A DNA stretch of 64,000 bases from Paenibacillus_L residui (GCF_042677205.1 NZ_JBHTIU010000023.1:12638-76637), one strand, 5' to 3'. Shown: positions 54,817 to 64,000, numbered from the stretch's first letter. Program-made: numbers and translations. The notes: generated by a model from the sequence alone, not told the origin.

Positions 54817-56214
54817 TTACCCGATAGAGCCTTCCATTTCGAATTTAATCAAACGGTTCATCTCTACGGCGTATTCCATTGGAAGCTCCTTCGTAAACGG
54901 CTCGATGAAGCCCATTACGATCATTTGTGTAGCTTCCTCTTCCGACAGGCCGCGGCTCATCAAGTAGAAGAGCTGCTCCTCGGAAACTTTGGATACTCTC
55001 GCCTCATGCTCCAGAGTAACATTATCGTTCTTGATTTCGTTATAAGGAATCGTATCGGAGGTAGACTCCTTATCCATAATCAGCGTATCGCATTCGATAT
55101 TCGCTTTGGACCCTTGGGAATTCCGTCCGAAGGAAGTCAGACCGCGATAGGATACTTTTCCTCCGTGCTTGCTGATGGACTTGGATACGATCGTCGAAGT
55201 CGTTTCCGGAGCCAGATGATGCATCTTCGCCCCGGCATCCTGATGCTGTCCGCGGCCGGCTACGGCAATGGACAGAACCGAACCTTTCGCTCCGCGTCCC
55301 TTCAAGATGACTGCCGGGTATTTCATCGTCAGTTTCGACCCGATGTTGCCGTCTACCCACTCCATATTGGCGTTCTCTTCCGCAACGGCACGCTTCGTCA
55401 CCAGGTTATAAATGTTCGGAGCCCAGTTCTGAATCGTCGTATAGCGGACACGGGAGTTCTTGAGGCAGAGAATTTCAACCACTGCGCTGTGCAAGGAGTT
55501 CGTGCTGTAAATCGGCGCGGTACATCCTTCTACGTAATGGACGAAGCTGTCCTCATCCGCGATAATGAGCGTTCTCTCGAACTGACCCATATTTTCGGAG
55601 TTGATCCGGAAGTAGGCTTGCAGCGGAATTTCGCATTTGACGCCCTTAGGTACATAGATAAAGCTTCCCCCGGACCATACAGCGCTGTTCAAAGCTGCAA
55701 ACTTGTTATCGGACGGAGGAACGACCGTACCGAAATATTTGCGGAACAATTCCGGGTGCTCTTTGAGAGCGGAGTCGGTATCCATGAAGATAACGCCTTG
55801 GTCTTCCAAATCCTTTTGCATATTGTGGTATACAACCTCGGACTCGTACTGAGCGGAAACTCCCGCCAGAAACTTCTGCTCCGCTTCCGGAATTCCGAGC
55901 TTGTCGAAGGTTTCCTTAATTTCCGCCGGAACCTCTTCCCAAGTCTTCCCTTGCTTCTCGGAAGGCTTGACATAGTATTGGATATCATCGAAATCGAGTT
56001 CATCCAGATTCCCGCCCCATCTCGGCATAGGCATCTTGAGAAACTGCTCCAAAGATTTAAGACGGAATTCCAGCATCCATTCCGGCTCATTCTTCATGCG
56101 GGAGATTTCGGTTACGATTTCCTTGGACAACCCTTTTCCAGTTTGGAAAACGGCCTTATGCTCGTCGCGGAAACCATATTTATACTCTTCCAGTTCAGGC
56201 ATTTTCTTAGCCAT
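54817..56214 (-). CDS. sufB: Fe-S cluster assembly scaffold SufB
   Basis: A 465-residue SufB. Typical segments: E-Y-K-Y-G-F-R-D-E start, S-G-G-S-F-I-Y-V-P-K-G-V and S-R-G-L-S-E-E-E-A-T-Q-M-I-V-M-G-F-I near the end. With SufC and SufD it forms the SufBC2D scaffold that builds clusters from sulfur given by SufS/SufU. Last gene of the operon. Confidence 0.96.
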   Translation of the reverse strand: MAKKMPELEEYKYGFRDEHKAVFQTGKGLSKEIVTEISRMKNEPEWMLEFRLKSLEQFLKMPMPRWGGNLDELDFDDIQYYVKPSEKQGKTWEEVPAEIKETFDKLGIPEAEQKFLAGVSAQYESEVVYHNMQKDLEDQGVIFMDTDSALKEHPELFRKYFGTVVPPSDNKFAALNSAVWSGGSFIYVPKGVKCEIPLQAYFRINSENMGQFERTLIIADEDSFVHYVEGCTAPIYSTNSLHSAVVEILCLKNSRVRYTTIQNWAPNIYNLVTKRAVAEENANMEWVDGNIGSKLTMKYPAVILKGRGAKGSVLSIAVAGRGQHQDAGAKMHHLAPETTSTIVSKSISKHGGKVSYRGLTSFGRNSQGSKANIECDTLIMDKESTSDTIPYNEIKNDNVTLEHEARVSKVSEEQLFYLMSRGLSEEEATQMIVMGFIEPFTKELPMEYAVEMNRLIKFEMEGSIG

Positions 56215-56253
56215 CTTCGATTCCCTCCCATATTGGGTAATATTTATAAACGG

Positions 56254-56676
56254 TTATTGATTGGCCTTGTCAATTCCTTTGCGCAGGGCATTCCAGGCGA
56301 GAGTCGCACATTTGATCCGTGCCGGGAACTTGTTGACACCCGAGAGTGCCTCAATATCCTCGTATTCAAATTCGACGTCCTCCCCCTTCATCAGATTGGA
56401 GAAGTTCTCCGCCATAGCCAGCGCTTCTTCGAAGCTCTTTCCTTTGATCGCATCGGTCATCATAGACGCCGAGGATAAGCTGATTGAACATCCTTCCCCC
56501 AGAAAACGCGCGCCTTTAACGATTCCATCCTCAAGCTTCAATTGCAGGGAGATCCGGTCGCCGCAGCTGGGGTTATTCAGATCAATCGTTATACCGCCAT
56601 CTTCGAAGCTTCCGCGGTTTCGCGGGTTTTTATAATGGTCCATAATCACTCTGCGGTATAAATCATCCAATTGCAT
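56254..56676 (-). CDS. sufU: Sulfur-transfer protein SufU
   Basis: A 140-residue SufU with Y-K-N-P-R-N-R-G, N-P-S-C-G-D-R (Cys and Asp ligands), G-x-G-C-S-I-S-x-A-S and A-R-I-K-C-A-T-L-A-W. These hold the zinc that takes part in sulfur transfer from SufS. ATG 56676 preferred to 56682. Confidence 0.95.
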   Translation of the reverse strand: MQLDDLYRRVIMDHYKNPRNRGSFEDGGITIDLNNPSCGDRISLQLKLEDGIVKGARFLGEGCSISLSSASMMTDAIKGKSFEEALAMAENFSNLMKGEDVEFEYEDIEALSGVNKFPARIKCATLAWNALRKGIDKANQ

Positions 56677-57889
56677 GATCAAAGTACTCCTTTGTTTTTA
56701 TTAAAGCTTTAACCAAGCGATCGATATCTTCTTCCGTATTGTAGAGATAGAAGCTGGCCCGGGCCGTTGCCGAAACGTTCAACTGCCGCATAAGAGGCTG
56801 GCAGCAGTGATGCCCGGCGCGAATCGCCACCCCTTGGGAATCCAGAACCGTTGCGACATCATGCGGGTGGATATCTCCCAGGTTAAAGGTAATCAGCCCA
56901 GCCCGATCGGAAGAAGGGCCGTAAATGACCAGATCCTCCACTTCGGACATCCGATCCCATGCCGCCGCGGCGAGCGATTTCTCATGCTTCTCGATATTCT
57001 CCATTCCGATATCGCTCAGGAAGTCGATCGCGGCGGCCATTCCGACGGCGCCGGCAATAATGGGAGTTCCTCCTTCGAACTTCCAGGGAAGCTCCTTCCA
57101 TGTGGACTCGTACAAGTCCACATGGTCGATCATTTCGCCGCCGAATTCGATCGGCTCCATCTGCTCGAGCAATTCCTTCTTCCCATACAGTGCCCCAATT
57201 CCGGTAGGCCCACACATTTTATGGCCGGAAAATGCATAGAAGTCACAATCCAATTGCTGGACATCGACCTTCATATGAGGCGTGCTCTGGGCCCCGTCCA
57301 CCAGCACTTTGGCCCCATGACGGTGAGCTATTCTCGCAATGTCCTCAATCGGATTAATCACCCCTAGCACGTTGGACACATAAGTTATGGCAACGATGCG
57401 GGTATTGTCGGTGATGGTGTTCTCCACATTCTCCAGACGGATCGTTCCGTCCGGTTCCATCGGAATATATTTCAGTGTAGCTCCGGTCGCTTTGGCCACC
57501 TGCTGCCACGGAATGAGATTGCTGTGATGCTCCATCGGAGTAAGGACAATTTCATCGCCTTCTCCGCAAACACTGCGGGCATAGCTGCTGGCCACCAGGT
57601 TAATGGCCGTAGTTGTCCCGCGTGTAAAAATAATTTCCTCGCTGGATTTCGCATTGATAAATTGTCTTACCTTGTCACGCGCCCCTTCATAGGCATCGGT
57701 AGCCCTGGAACCGAGAGTATGCACTCCCCGGTGCACGTTAGCATTGTCCATTTCGTAATAGCGTTTGAGCGCTTCTATGACCGGAGTCGGCTTCTGTGAA
57801 CTGGCGGCGCTGTCCAAATAAACCAAGGGGTGACCATTCACTTCCTGATTCAGAATGGGGAACAGCTCGCGAACCTGTAAGAGACTCAT
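56663..57889 (-). CDS. sufS: Cysteine desulfurase SufS
   Basis: A 408-residue PLP enzyme. S-G-H-K-M-C-G-P-T-G (PLP lysine), R-G-T-T-T-A-I-N-L and R-A-G-H-H-C-C-Q-P with the active-site cysteine. It frees sulfur from cysteine and hands it to SufU, whose gene overlaps it. Confidence 0.96.
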   Translation of the reverse strand: MSLLQVRELFPILNQEVNGHPLVYLDSAASSQKPTPVIEALKRYYEMDNANVHRGVHTLGSRATDAYEGARDKVRQFINAKSSEEIIFTRGTTTAINLVASSYARSVCGEGDEIVLTPMEHHSNLIPWQQVAKATGATLKYIPMEPDGTIRLENVENTITDNTRIVAITYVSNVLGVINPIEDIARIAHRHGAKVLVDGAQSTPHMKVDVQQLDCDFYAFSGHKMCGPTGIGALYGKKELLEQMEPIEFGGEMIDHVDLYESTWKELPWKFEGGTPIIAGAVGMAAAIDFLSDIGMENIEKHEKSLAAAAWDRMSEVEDLVIYGPSSDRAGLITFNLGDIHPHDVATVLDSQGVAIRAGHHCCQPLMRQLNVSATARASFYLYNTEEDIDRLVKALIKTKEYFDHAIG

Positions 57890-59187
57890 TATCGCAGCTT
57901 CCTTTCAACGACTTGACGCAGGCGCTGCTCCAGCTTCTCCAACGGAATCTGAGAGACGATAGGAGCGAGGAATCCGTAGATAATCAATCTCTCTGCGTCT
58001 TGCCTGCTGATTCCACGCGTCATCAAATAATGGATATGCTCCGGATTGACCTGGCCAACGCTGGCCGCGTGGCCCGCCATAACCTCATCTTCATCGATTA
58101 ACAATATCGGATTGGCATCCCCGCGGGCTTGCGGGCTGAGCATCAGAATCTGCTCCGCTTGCTCCCCGTTAGCACCGGTTGCGCCTTTCTCGATTTTCGT
58201 AACCCCGTTGATGATCGCTGTCGCTTCATCACGCATGACTGCGCGAGTGCTCATCTCGCTGGTCGTGCGCTTGCCGATATGAACGGCACGGGTGGTCAAA
58301 TTCAACGATTGTGCTTTCACCCCGACACAAATCACTTTGGCATCGGAGAAGGAGCCTTCCCCTTTAAGAAGCGAAGTGGTGTCCGATATTCCGTTGCCGT
58401 TATTCATCTCTCCGACAACCCACTCGATAGAGCCGTCCTTCTCCACTACCGCCCTGCGGTAAGCAATGTCAACCGTCCGTTCTCCCATCTGATGTACTGA
58501 GGAGAAATGAACCTTCGCCCCCTGCTTCACAAACACTTCCACGACGACGTTGGAGACCTGCTCTCCTTCCTGCTCGCGGGATACCAGGCTGTCCGTAAAG
58601 ATGACAGAGCTGTTGTCTTCCGCCACAATTAAAATGTGCGAAGAGTAAGCCGCATTCACGCTGTCCGCCAAGAAGAAGGATTGGAACGGGATTTCGGCCG
58701 TTACATTCTTAGGAACGTAGAGGAAGACTCCTCCGCTCCAGGAAGCCGCGTGCAAAGCCGCAAATTTATGCTCTTCAATCGTAACTGCCTTCATAAAATA
58801 CGGTTGTACCAAATCGGCATGCTTCTGGATGGCCGTATTCAGGTCTGTGAAAATGACGCCTTGCGAAGCCAGTTCTTCGGGAAGCCGGCTGAATACTTCC
58901 CCCGAGCTGTTAAGAAAAACAAGCGGGCCGGTCTGTTCGTCCATCAAGGACTTAGCCGCTTCGGGAATCTCCTGAATCACCTGACTCTTGCCCGCTTGGG
59001 CATGGGAATGCAGCGATTCTAAATTCCAGCGGTCGATTCTCGTCTTCTCTAATTTAGGGTATTCCAATTGTCCTGCCAATTCCAGCGCCTGCAAACGAAG
59101 GTTCGTCATCCATTCGGGTTCGTTATTGACCCTGGAATGCTCGATAACGGAATTGCGGTCGATTGGAAGAATGGTCTGCGTACTCAT
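57889..59187 (-). CDS. sufD: Fe-S cluster assembly protein SufD
   Basis: A 432-residue SufD, partner of SufB. Right-handed beta-helix core; H-A-A-S-V-G-Q-V-N near 365 and G-I-S-R-Q-D-A-E-R-L-I-I-Y-G-F at the end are SufB/D signatures. Start and stop are shared with neighbours (1-bp overlap with sufS). Confidence 0.95.
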   Translation of the reverse strand: MSTQTILPIDRNSVIEHSRVNNEPEWMTNLRLQALELAGQLEYPKLEKTRIDRWNLESLHSHAQAGKSQVIQEIPEAAKSLMDEQTGPLVFLNSSGEVFSRLPEELASQGVIFTDLNTAIQKHADLVQPYFMKAVTIEEHKFAALHAASWSGGVFLYVPKNVTAEIPFQSFFLADSVNAAYSSHILIVAEDNSSVIFTDSLVSREQEGEQVSNVVVEVFVKQGAKVHFSSVHQMGERTVDIAYRRAVVEKDGSIEWVVGEMNNGNGISDTTSLLKGEGSFSDAKVICVGVKAQSLNLTTRAVHIGKRTTSEMSTRAVMRDEATAIINGVTKIEKGATGANGEQAEQILMLSPQARGDANPILLIDEDEVMAGHAASVGQVNPEHIHYLMTRGISRQDAERLIIYGFLAPIVSQIPLEKLEQRLRQVVERKLR

Positions 59188-59328
59188 CTATATTCCTCCT
59201 GCCAGCTTGCCGACTGCAAGCTTCTTCTTTGCTTTATCCGATCTTGTTACGAATCGTGTTATTGAAGAAAAATCAGTGAACCGGGTTCATGGCGGCCTGC
59301 GGCCGACTTAATTCGAACAGTCAGTAGC

Positions 59329-60117
59329 TTAGGCTTCCTGACCAACCGTTTCGTCTACAATACCAAGCTCTTCCTTAACCCAATCGTAGCCGTCTTTCTC
59401 CAGGCGTTCGGCAAGCTCAGGTCCTCCGGACTTGACAATGCGACCTTGCATCATGACATGGACATAATCCGGTTTGATATAAGACAGCAAACGCTGATAG
59501 TGGGTAATGATGAGGAAGCCGCGTTCTTCGCTGCGCATCGAGTTGACTCCGTTCGCTACAATGCGGAGTGCGTCGATATCGAGGCCGGAATCCACCTCGT
59601 CCAGAATGACGAGACGAGGATCGAGCATCATCATCTGTAAAATTTCGTTTCTCTTCTTCTCTCCGCCGGAAAACCCTTCATTCAGATACCGGTGAGCAAA
59701 CTCCGGATTCATCTCCAGTTCTTTCATCTTGCCTTCCATTTGGCGAATGAATTTGATGAGAGAAATTTCATCGCCTTCCTCACGACGGGCATTGATTGCG
59801 CTGCGCAAGAAATCGGAATTGGTCACACCGGAAATTTCGCTTGGATACTGCATGGCCAGGAACATTCCGGCTCTTGCTCTTTCGTCCACTTCCATTTCCA
59901 ATACATCCTGACCGTCTAAAGTAACACTTCCGCCGGTAACTTCATATTTGGGATGGCCCATCAAAGTGGAAGCGAGCGTACTCTTCCCCGTACCATTCGG
60001 TCCCATAACCGCATGGACTTCTCCACCCTTGATTTCCAGATTAACTCCCTTGAGAATTTCTTTCCCCTCGACGGTTGCCTTCAATCCGTCTATAGTAAAT
60101 TTGACTGCGTTTGACAT
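59329..60117 (-). CDS. sufC: Fe-S assembly ATPase SufC
   Basis: A 262-residue ABC-type ATPase. Walker A G-P-N-G-T-G-K-S-T, signature F-S-G-G-E-K-K-R-N-E-I and Walker B L-V-I-L-D-E-V-D-S-G-L-D. Powers the SufBC2D scaffold. First gene of sufCDSUB. Confidence 0.96.
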   Translation of the reverse strand: MSNAVKFTIDGLKATVEGKEILKGVNLEIKGGEVHAVMGPNGTGKSTLASTLMGHPKYEVTGGSVTLDGQDVLEMEVDERARAGMFLAMQYPSEISGVTNSDFLRSAINARREEGDEISLIKFIRQMEGKMKELEMNPEFAHRYLNEGFSGGEKKRNEILQMMMLDPRLVILDEVDSGLDIDALRIVANGVNSMRSEERGFLIITHYQRLLSYIKPDYVHVMMQGRIVKSGGPELAERLEKDGYDWVKEELGIVDETVGQEA

Positions 60118-60168
60118 GTAACCATTACCTCCACAGTTATATTGATTTTTTGATGATAATTATTCTAA

Positions 60169-60205
60169 ATGATAATCAGTGATTCTCATTGTAACTTATA
60201 TTATA
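60169..60205 (-). promoter_or_regulatory. suf operon promoter -10 and Fur-like inverted repeat
   Basis: Minus-strand TATAAT at 60200-60205; just downstream ATGATAATCA-G-TGATTCTCAT (60169-60189) is an inverted repeat with one mismatch and GATAAT cores like Fur-family sites. A protein bound there would block the start. The repeat is not an exact 7-1-7 Fur box. Confidence 0.45.
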
Positions 60206-60569
60206 GCTTACTTCCACAAATCAATAAAGTGTGTACCGTTTATTTTAACAACATTAAATTAAAGCAAGCCGGATGACTTGAACGAACTTCCCTTTCTGAA
60301 GCTTCTGCACGATGCCCGACAAAGATCTGCCCCCTGCAATTTCCATGCATACCTCATTATAGGGTTATAGGTCGGAATAAAGCAAATGGAAGGCGCCTAA
60401 ACATCGCAAGCTATTGATTCAATTACAAATTCATTGTATTCCTACCTGTTCTCTTGAAAATTAAATCTCCCCTAACGGGCCATTCTGTCATATACTATAG
60501 ACAAAAGATTTGGAATTGTCCGTTGACCGGCATTCGAATCAAACTTTATTTATACAAGGAGGAATCCCG
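60206..60569. other. Intergenic region between suf and mtnK
   Basis: About 360 bp between divergent promoters. No gene, no S-box (SAM-I) riboswitch core and no clear terminator seen. TATACT at about 60493-60498 is a weak candidate -10 for mtnK. Confidence 0.4.
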
Positions 60570-61772
60570 ATGTCCTATCATTCCCTATCGCTGGAAGAAG
60601 CAATCCGGTACGCTGCTAATTTGCCGGGCATATTTCCCGAGAACGCAGACTTGCAAGTACGCGAAATCGGCGACGGCAATTTGAATCTTGTCTTTCATAT
60701 AAAAGATTCGAGGAGCGGAGCAAGCGTTATTATGAAACAGGCCCTGCCTTACGCCAAGGTTGTCGGAGAATCGTGGCCGCTCACGCTGGACCGGGCGCGG
60801 ATCGAGAGCGAGGCTCTTCAGCTTCAGGAGTCTCTCTGCCCCGGGCTTGTCCCGCACGTCTATGCCTTCGATCAAGAGCTGGCTCTGACCGTCATGGAGG
60901 ACCTTAGTGATCATATCATCATGCGCAAAGGCTTAATTGAAGGCAACCGGTACCCGCTTTTTGCCGAGCATGTGGGTAAATTTATGGCGCATACCCTGTT
61001 CTACACTTCCGATCTCGGAATGAATCAGCAGGCTAAGAAGCAGCAGGTCAAGAGATTCGTTAACCCGGAACTGTGCAAAATTACGGAGGATCTCATTTTC
61101 GATGATCCGTATACCGACTCCAGCAATAATAATTACAATCCTCTTATTCGTGAAGAGGTGGAGAAGCTGTGGCGGGATGAAGAGCTGCATTTGGAGGTAG
61201 CATTGCTGAGAGAGTCCTTCCTCACCCACGCCGAAGCCCTTCTGCATGGAGATTTGCATACGGGAAGCATCTTTATTACTCCGGAATCCACCAAGATGAT
61301 CGATCCGGAATTTGCCTATTATGGCCCTATGGGCTTCGACATCGGCGCGGTAGTGGCCAATCTGCTGCTTAATTACGCCGGTCAGGAAGGCTGGATAAAG
61401 GATGCGGGCCAACGCTCCGAATTCCGCCAATACTTGCTGGACACCGTCCGTGATGTGTGGGGCCACTTCTCCCGTAATTTTGTGCAGCTGTGGGAGCGGG
61501 ACAATGTCGACCGAATGGCGCGCACCCCAGGATATCGGGACCTCTATATGAAGAAAATTCTGAGAGACACGATCGGCTTCGCCGGATGTAAGATGGTCCG
61601 CCGCATCGTCGGGCTGGCGCATGTAGCCGATATAGACACGATAGCGGATCCGCAGGTGCGGGCCCATGCGGAGACGATCGCCCTGAACATCGGTAAAGCG
61701 CTGATCAAGCTTAACCGCAAGGCCGAATCTATTGAAGAAGTTATTGCCATCGCTGAACAATACGCCAAATAA
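60570..61772 (+). CDS. mtnK: 5-methylthioribose kinase MtnK
   Basis: A 400-residue kinase. G-D-G-N-L-N-L-V-F (ATP loop), V-M-E-D-L, L-L-H-G-D-L-H-T-G-S (catalytic loop) and M-I-D-P-E-F-A-Y-Y-G-P. It phosphorylates methylthioribose in methionine salvage. ATG 60570 has AAGGAGG 8 nt upstream. Confidence 0.95.
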   Translation: MSYHSLSLEEAIRYAANLPGIFPENADLQVREIGDGNLNLVFHIKDSRSGASVIMKQALPYAKVVGESWPLTLDRARIESEALQLQESLCPGLVPHVYAFDQELALTVMEDLSDHIIMRKGLIEGNRYPLFAEHVGKFMAHTLFYTSDLGMNQQAKKQQVKRFVNPELCKITEDLIFDDPYTDSSNNNYNPLIREEVEKLWRDEELHLEVALLRESFLTHAEALLHGDLHTGSIFITPESTKMIDPEFAYYGPMGFDIGAVVANLLLNYAGQEGWIKDAGQRSEFRQYLLDTVRDVWGHFSRNFVQLWERDNVDRMARTPGYRDLYMKKILRDTIGFAGCKMVRRIVGLAHVADIDTIADPQVRAHAETIALNIGKALIKLNRKAESIEEVIAIAEQYAK

Positions 61773-61825
61773 TTGCTATAATAGTTACTCGTTATCACCA
61801 ATGATCGTGAAAGAAGGTTATAGGC

Positions 61826-62950
61826 ATGAATAGAACGAATTTATCGGATGCCGCGGGGCAAGAGCCGCGTGAACTGGCTTCCCTGCGCTGGACCGGAGAG
61901 CATCTGGAGATGCTGGACCAGAGATTGCTTCCGGAGCAAATTGTTTTCCTCTCCCTGAACGAAGCGGAGGAGGTTTGGGAAGCTATCTTCTCCATGAAGG
62001 TGAGAGGGGCTCCGGCAATCGGTATCGCGGCCGCCTATGGCGTTTACCTCGGTATTCGGGGCTATGAGCCGGCGGGCGATAGTGAGCGGGAGCGGCTGCA
62101 CAATCTCGAGTTGAAGATTAACGAAGTAGCCGACCGGCTGGCTACCTCTAGACCGACAGCCGTTAATCTGTTCTGGGCATTGGACCGGATCCGCAGTAGG
62201 ACGGTGGAGTGGACCGCAGCGTCTTCCGCTTCAACGGAAGACGGCGACCGTGTAGAGCAGCTCAAGCAGCTTGTTCTCAAGGAAGCGCATGACATTCAAG
62301 CGGAGGACGAGACGACCTGCCGGCTGATCGGAGAGCATGCGCTCTCCCTCTTCGAGGATGGAATGGGCGTGCTTACCCACTGCAATGCAGGAGGTCTGGC
62401 AACCGCAAGATATGGAACGGCGCTCGCTCCATTCTACCTGGCCAAGGCCCAGGGCTGGAACCTGAAGGTGTTCGCCGACGAGACCCGTCCGGTGCTGCAA
62501 GGGGCGCGCCTAACCGCCTTCGAGCTGCAGCAGGCCGGAATCGATGTGACCCTGATATGCGATAATATGGCGGCGATGGTCATGTCCAAGGGCTGGGTAC
62601 AGGCCGTTATAGTCGGCACGGACCGGGTAGCGGCCAATGGCGACGTGGCGAATAAGATCGGCACCTACGGGCTCGCTGTACTGGCCAAGGCGCATAATAT
62701 TCCTTTCTACGTAGCATGTCCACTATCAACGATTGACATGAATACCCCGACGGGAGACCTCATCCCTATCGAGGAACGTCATGAGAGGGAAGTTACGGAA
62801 GGCTTCGGCAGAAGAACCGCTCCGCAAGGGATCAAAGTATTCAACCCGGCCTTCGATGTAACGCCGAACGAATATGTTACGGCGATCATTACTGAAAAAG
62901 GCATCATTCGTCCTTCCTACCAGGAGAATCTCCCCAAGCTGTTCGGATAA
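61826..62950 (+). CDS. mtnA: Methylthioribose-1-phosphate isomerase MtnA
   Basis: A 374-residue isomerase. V-R-G-A-P-A-I-G (substrate phosphate), L-T-H-C-N-A-G-G-L-A-T with the catalytic Cys, and G-T-D-R-V-A-A-N-G-D with the catalytic Asp. It acts right after MtnK and lies 53 bp from it, same strand. Confidence 0.95.
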   Translation: MNRTNLSDAAGQEPRELASLRWTGEHLEMLDQRLLPEQIVFLSLNEAEEVWEAIFSMKVRGAPAIGIAAAYGVYLGIRGYEPAGDSERERLHNLELKINEVADRLATSRPTAVNLFWALDRIRSRTVEWTAASSASTEDGDRVEQLKQLVLKEAHDIQAEDETTCRLIGEHALSLFEDGMGVLTHCNAGGLATARYGTALAPFYLAKAQGWNLKVFADETRPVLQGARLTAFELQQAGIDVTLICDNMAAMVMSKGWVQAVIVGTDRVAANGDVANKIGTYGLAVLAKAHNIPFYVACPLSTIDMNTPTGDLIPIEERHEREVTEGFGRRTAPQGIKVFNPAFDVTPNEYVTAIITEKGIIRPSYQENLPKLFG

Positions 62951-62962
62951 TCATATAGAAAC

Positions 62963-62994
62963 GGAGGAGCATAGCGCTCCTCCTTTATTTTTTT
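62963..62994 (+). terminator. Terminator of mtnKA
   Basis: GGAGGAGC (62963-62970) with GCTCCTCC (62976-62983), followed by TTTATTTTTTT. Confidence 0.88.
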
Positions 62995-63027
62995 ACGGGA
63001 ATTTCGGGGCGTCACGCACCAATACAC

Positions 63028-63274
63028 CTCGAAGGCTGCGCCACTTTGCGGAAATCGGGAATTTAAAAGGGTTCCTTGCAAAGTGGTTAAGTTTCGAAGG
63101 CTGTACGCCACTTTGCAGGTTAAGTGAATTAGCTTCCAAGGTCATACGTCACTTTGCAGGTTTTTAAAGGCCCCCCGCAAAGAAAAGCGGCCGCGTTTAG
63201 CGGAAGGTTTAGACCACCGATTCCGCTGGAGTGCGGACGGAATAGCTTCAAAGGCTGCACGTCCATTTGACGGG
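63028..63274. repeat. Four degenerate copies of an intergenic repeat
   Basis: Units of about 25 bp, consensus TTCGAAGGCTGYACGYCACTTTGCAGG in broken form, at 63028-63051, 63093-63119, 63134-63160 and 63247-63274. Spacing is 41-113 bp. A perfect 9-bp stem (63078-63086 with 63108-63116) includes one copy. No gene is seen in this region (62995-63278). Confidence 0.6.
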
Positions 63275-63278
63275 TTAT

Positions 63279-63911
63279 TTATGGGAACTGGACACCGGCC
63301 GCTTGCAGCCAAGCTCCGGCGATAAGAGCATGACCTGCGGGCGAAGGATGAACGCCGTCCGGAGCCCAGAAGGCTGCATTCGCGCGGGTTGATGCCTGTG
63401 CGAATAATCCGTCCAGCGGAACGAGCACAGCCTTGAATTCACGGGCCAGCTCCCTCACGATATGAATCTTCGGATCTAGGTCCGTCCGCCAGCTCTTCCG
63501 GTCTTCAGGCACGGGGAGCACGAACGGCTCAATGAGCATCAGCTTGGCTCCAAGCTTGTCTCTCGTCTGTACAAGCAAATCCCTTAGCCCGGCTTCAAAA
63601 TCTTCCGCACTCGTTGGATCGTTCCGGTCAAATTTTCTCCATGTGTTATTTATTCCTATGTATATGGAAACCAAAGTGGGCTTCAGATCCAGACAATCCT
63701 CCTGCCAGCGGCCTTGAAGATCCTTGACCCGGTTACCGCTTATTCCGCGATTGAGGAAAGTAATCCCCATCTCCGGAAACATAGAATTAAACAATCCGGC
63801 GGCCATCATGGCGTAGCCTTTGCCCAGATCATTCGGGTTATCCCGGTTGCGCGACGTATCCGTAATGCTGTCGCCCTGGAACAACACAACCTCATTCTGC
63901 GAAATCAGCAT
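63279..63911 (-). CDS. SGNH/GDSL-type esterase
   Basis: A 210-residue hydrolase. F-Q-G-D-S-I-T-D at 11-18 (catalytic Ser), N-R-G-I-S-G-N (Gly block), Y-I-G-I-N-N-T-W (Asn block) and D-G-V-H-P-S-P-A-G-H (catalytic Asp, His). No signal peptide. Such enzymes are often acetyl-xylan or carbohydrate esterases in Paenibacillus. ATG 63911 follows GGGGAAATG. Confidence 0.88.
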   Translation of the reverse strand: MLISQNEVVLFQGDSITDTSRNRDNPNDLGKGYAMMAAGLFNSMFPEMGITFLNRGISGNRVKDLQGRWQEDCLDLKPTLVSIYIGINNTWRKFDRNDPTSAEDFEAGLRDLLVQTRDKLGAKLMLIEPFVLPVPEDRKSWRTDLDPKIHIVRELAREFKAVLVPLDGLFAQASTRANAAFWAPDGVHPSPAGHALIAGAWLQAAGVQFP

Positions 63912-64000
63912 ACTGCATTTCCCCTTTATGTTAGTACTCAACTTTCGCAGCTTAAATTCGGCAGATAGGCCTTGATGTAGCTGGGTAAACCAGCAAACCA

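Noticed and set aside
54814..56478. A 554-codon open frame on the plus strand
   Set aside because: It lies wholly opposite sufB and the end of sufU, which are certain genes; it has no ribosome binding site and no protein-like pattern.
60206..60569. SAM-I (S-box) riboswitch upstream of mtnK
   Set aside because: Expected for methionine salvage genes in Bacillus, but the conserved core and a terminator hairpin are absent.
1..64000. CRISPR arrays, tRNA or rRNA genes, insertion sequences
   Set aside because: No regularly spaced identical repeats, no cloverleaf or rRNA stretch and no transposase motif were seen.

Overview
The window looks like a chromosome segment of a spore-forming Firmicute, most likely Paenibacillus or a close relative. 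The reasons are the cotJ spore-coat operon, a sufCDSUB iron-sulfur operon, mtnK-mtnA, a radical SAM protein of the YfkAB type, strong AGGAGG ribosome binding sites and frequent TTG/GTG starts. No 16S or other taxonomic marker is present, so the genus is an inference.

Positions 1 to about 42,330 are most of an integrated contractile-tailed (PBSX/skin-like myovirus) prophage. It is cut by the left window edge inside the baseplate genes, so lysis genes, tail fibres and the far attachment site are outside. Almost all phage genes lie on the minus strand. Read from right to left they are: a divergent control region (38.7-39.5 kb) with a near-perfect early promoter and repeated operators; small early genes with zinc-ribbon, AbrB and XRE regulators (35.7-38.6 kb); an SbcCD-like nuclease pair (30.7-34.8 kb); a replication module (O/DnaD-like initiator carrying iterons, G39P-like loader, DnaB helicase, RusA; 26.6-30.1 kb); two DNA methyltransferases (22.4-25.5 kb); an ArpU-like late activator (21.6-22.1 kb); a ParB-methylase fusion (18.3-19.6 kb); then the late operon: terminase, portal, minor head, protease-scaffold, decoration, capsid, connectors, sheath, tube, frameshifted tail chaperone, tape measure, LysM baseplate protein and hub.

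The plus strand of the prophage carries the lysogeny block (CI-like repressor, a lipoprotein that may exclude superinfecting phage, ImmA metallopeptidase, large serine integrase). It also carries a BsrG/TxpA-type type I toxin with its antisense RNA, and several short promoter-to-terminator units that could be small RNAs.

The prophage ends inside cotJC. Only the first 67 codons of this spore-coat manganese catalase gene remain, fused to phage sequence, directly beside the serine integrase gene. This is the architecture of sporulation-gene intervening elements such as skin in sigK, so excision could restore cotJC. It is the most interesting point in the window.

Right of the prophage is ordinary chromosome: cotJB, cotJA, a CNNM/CorC-type membrane protein, radical SAM YfkAB, an MMPL/RND transporter, uppP, a 5'-nucleotidase-like phosphoesterase, a collagen-like spore-surface protein, a tail-fibre-like orphan, a second repressor/ImmA pair (phage or ICE remnant), a small membrane protein, the suf operon, mtnK-mtnA of methionine salvage and an SGNH esterase. 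No tRNA, rRNA, CRISPR array or insertion sequence was seen. Start codons were moved from the longest open frame where a clear ribosome binding site or a 4-bp overlap decided it.
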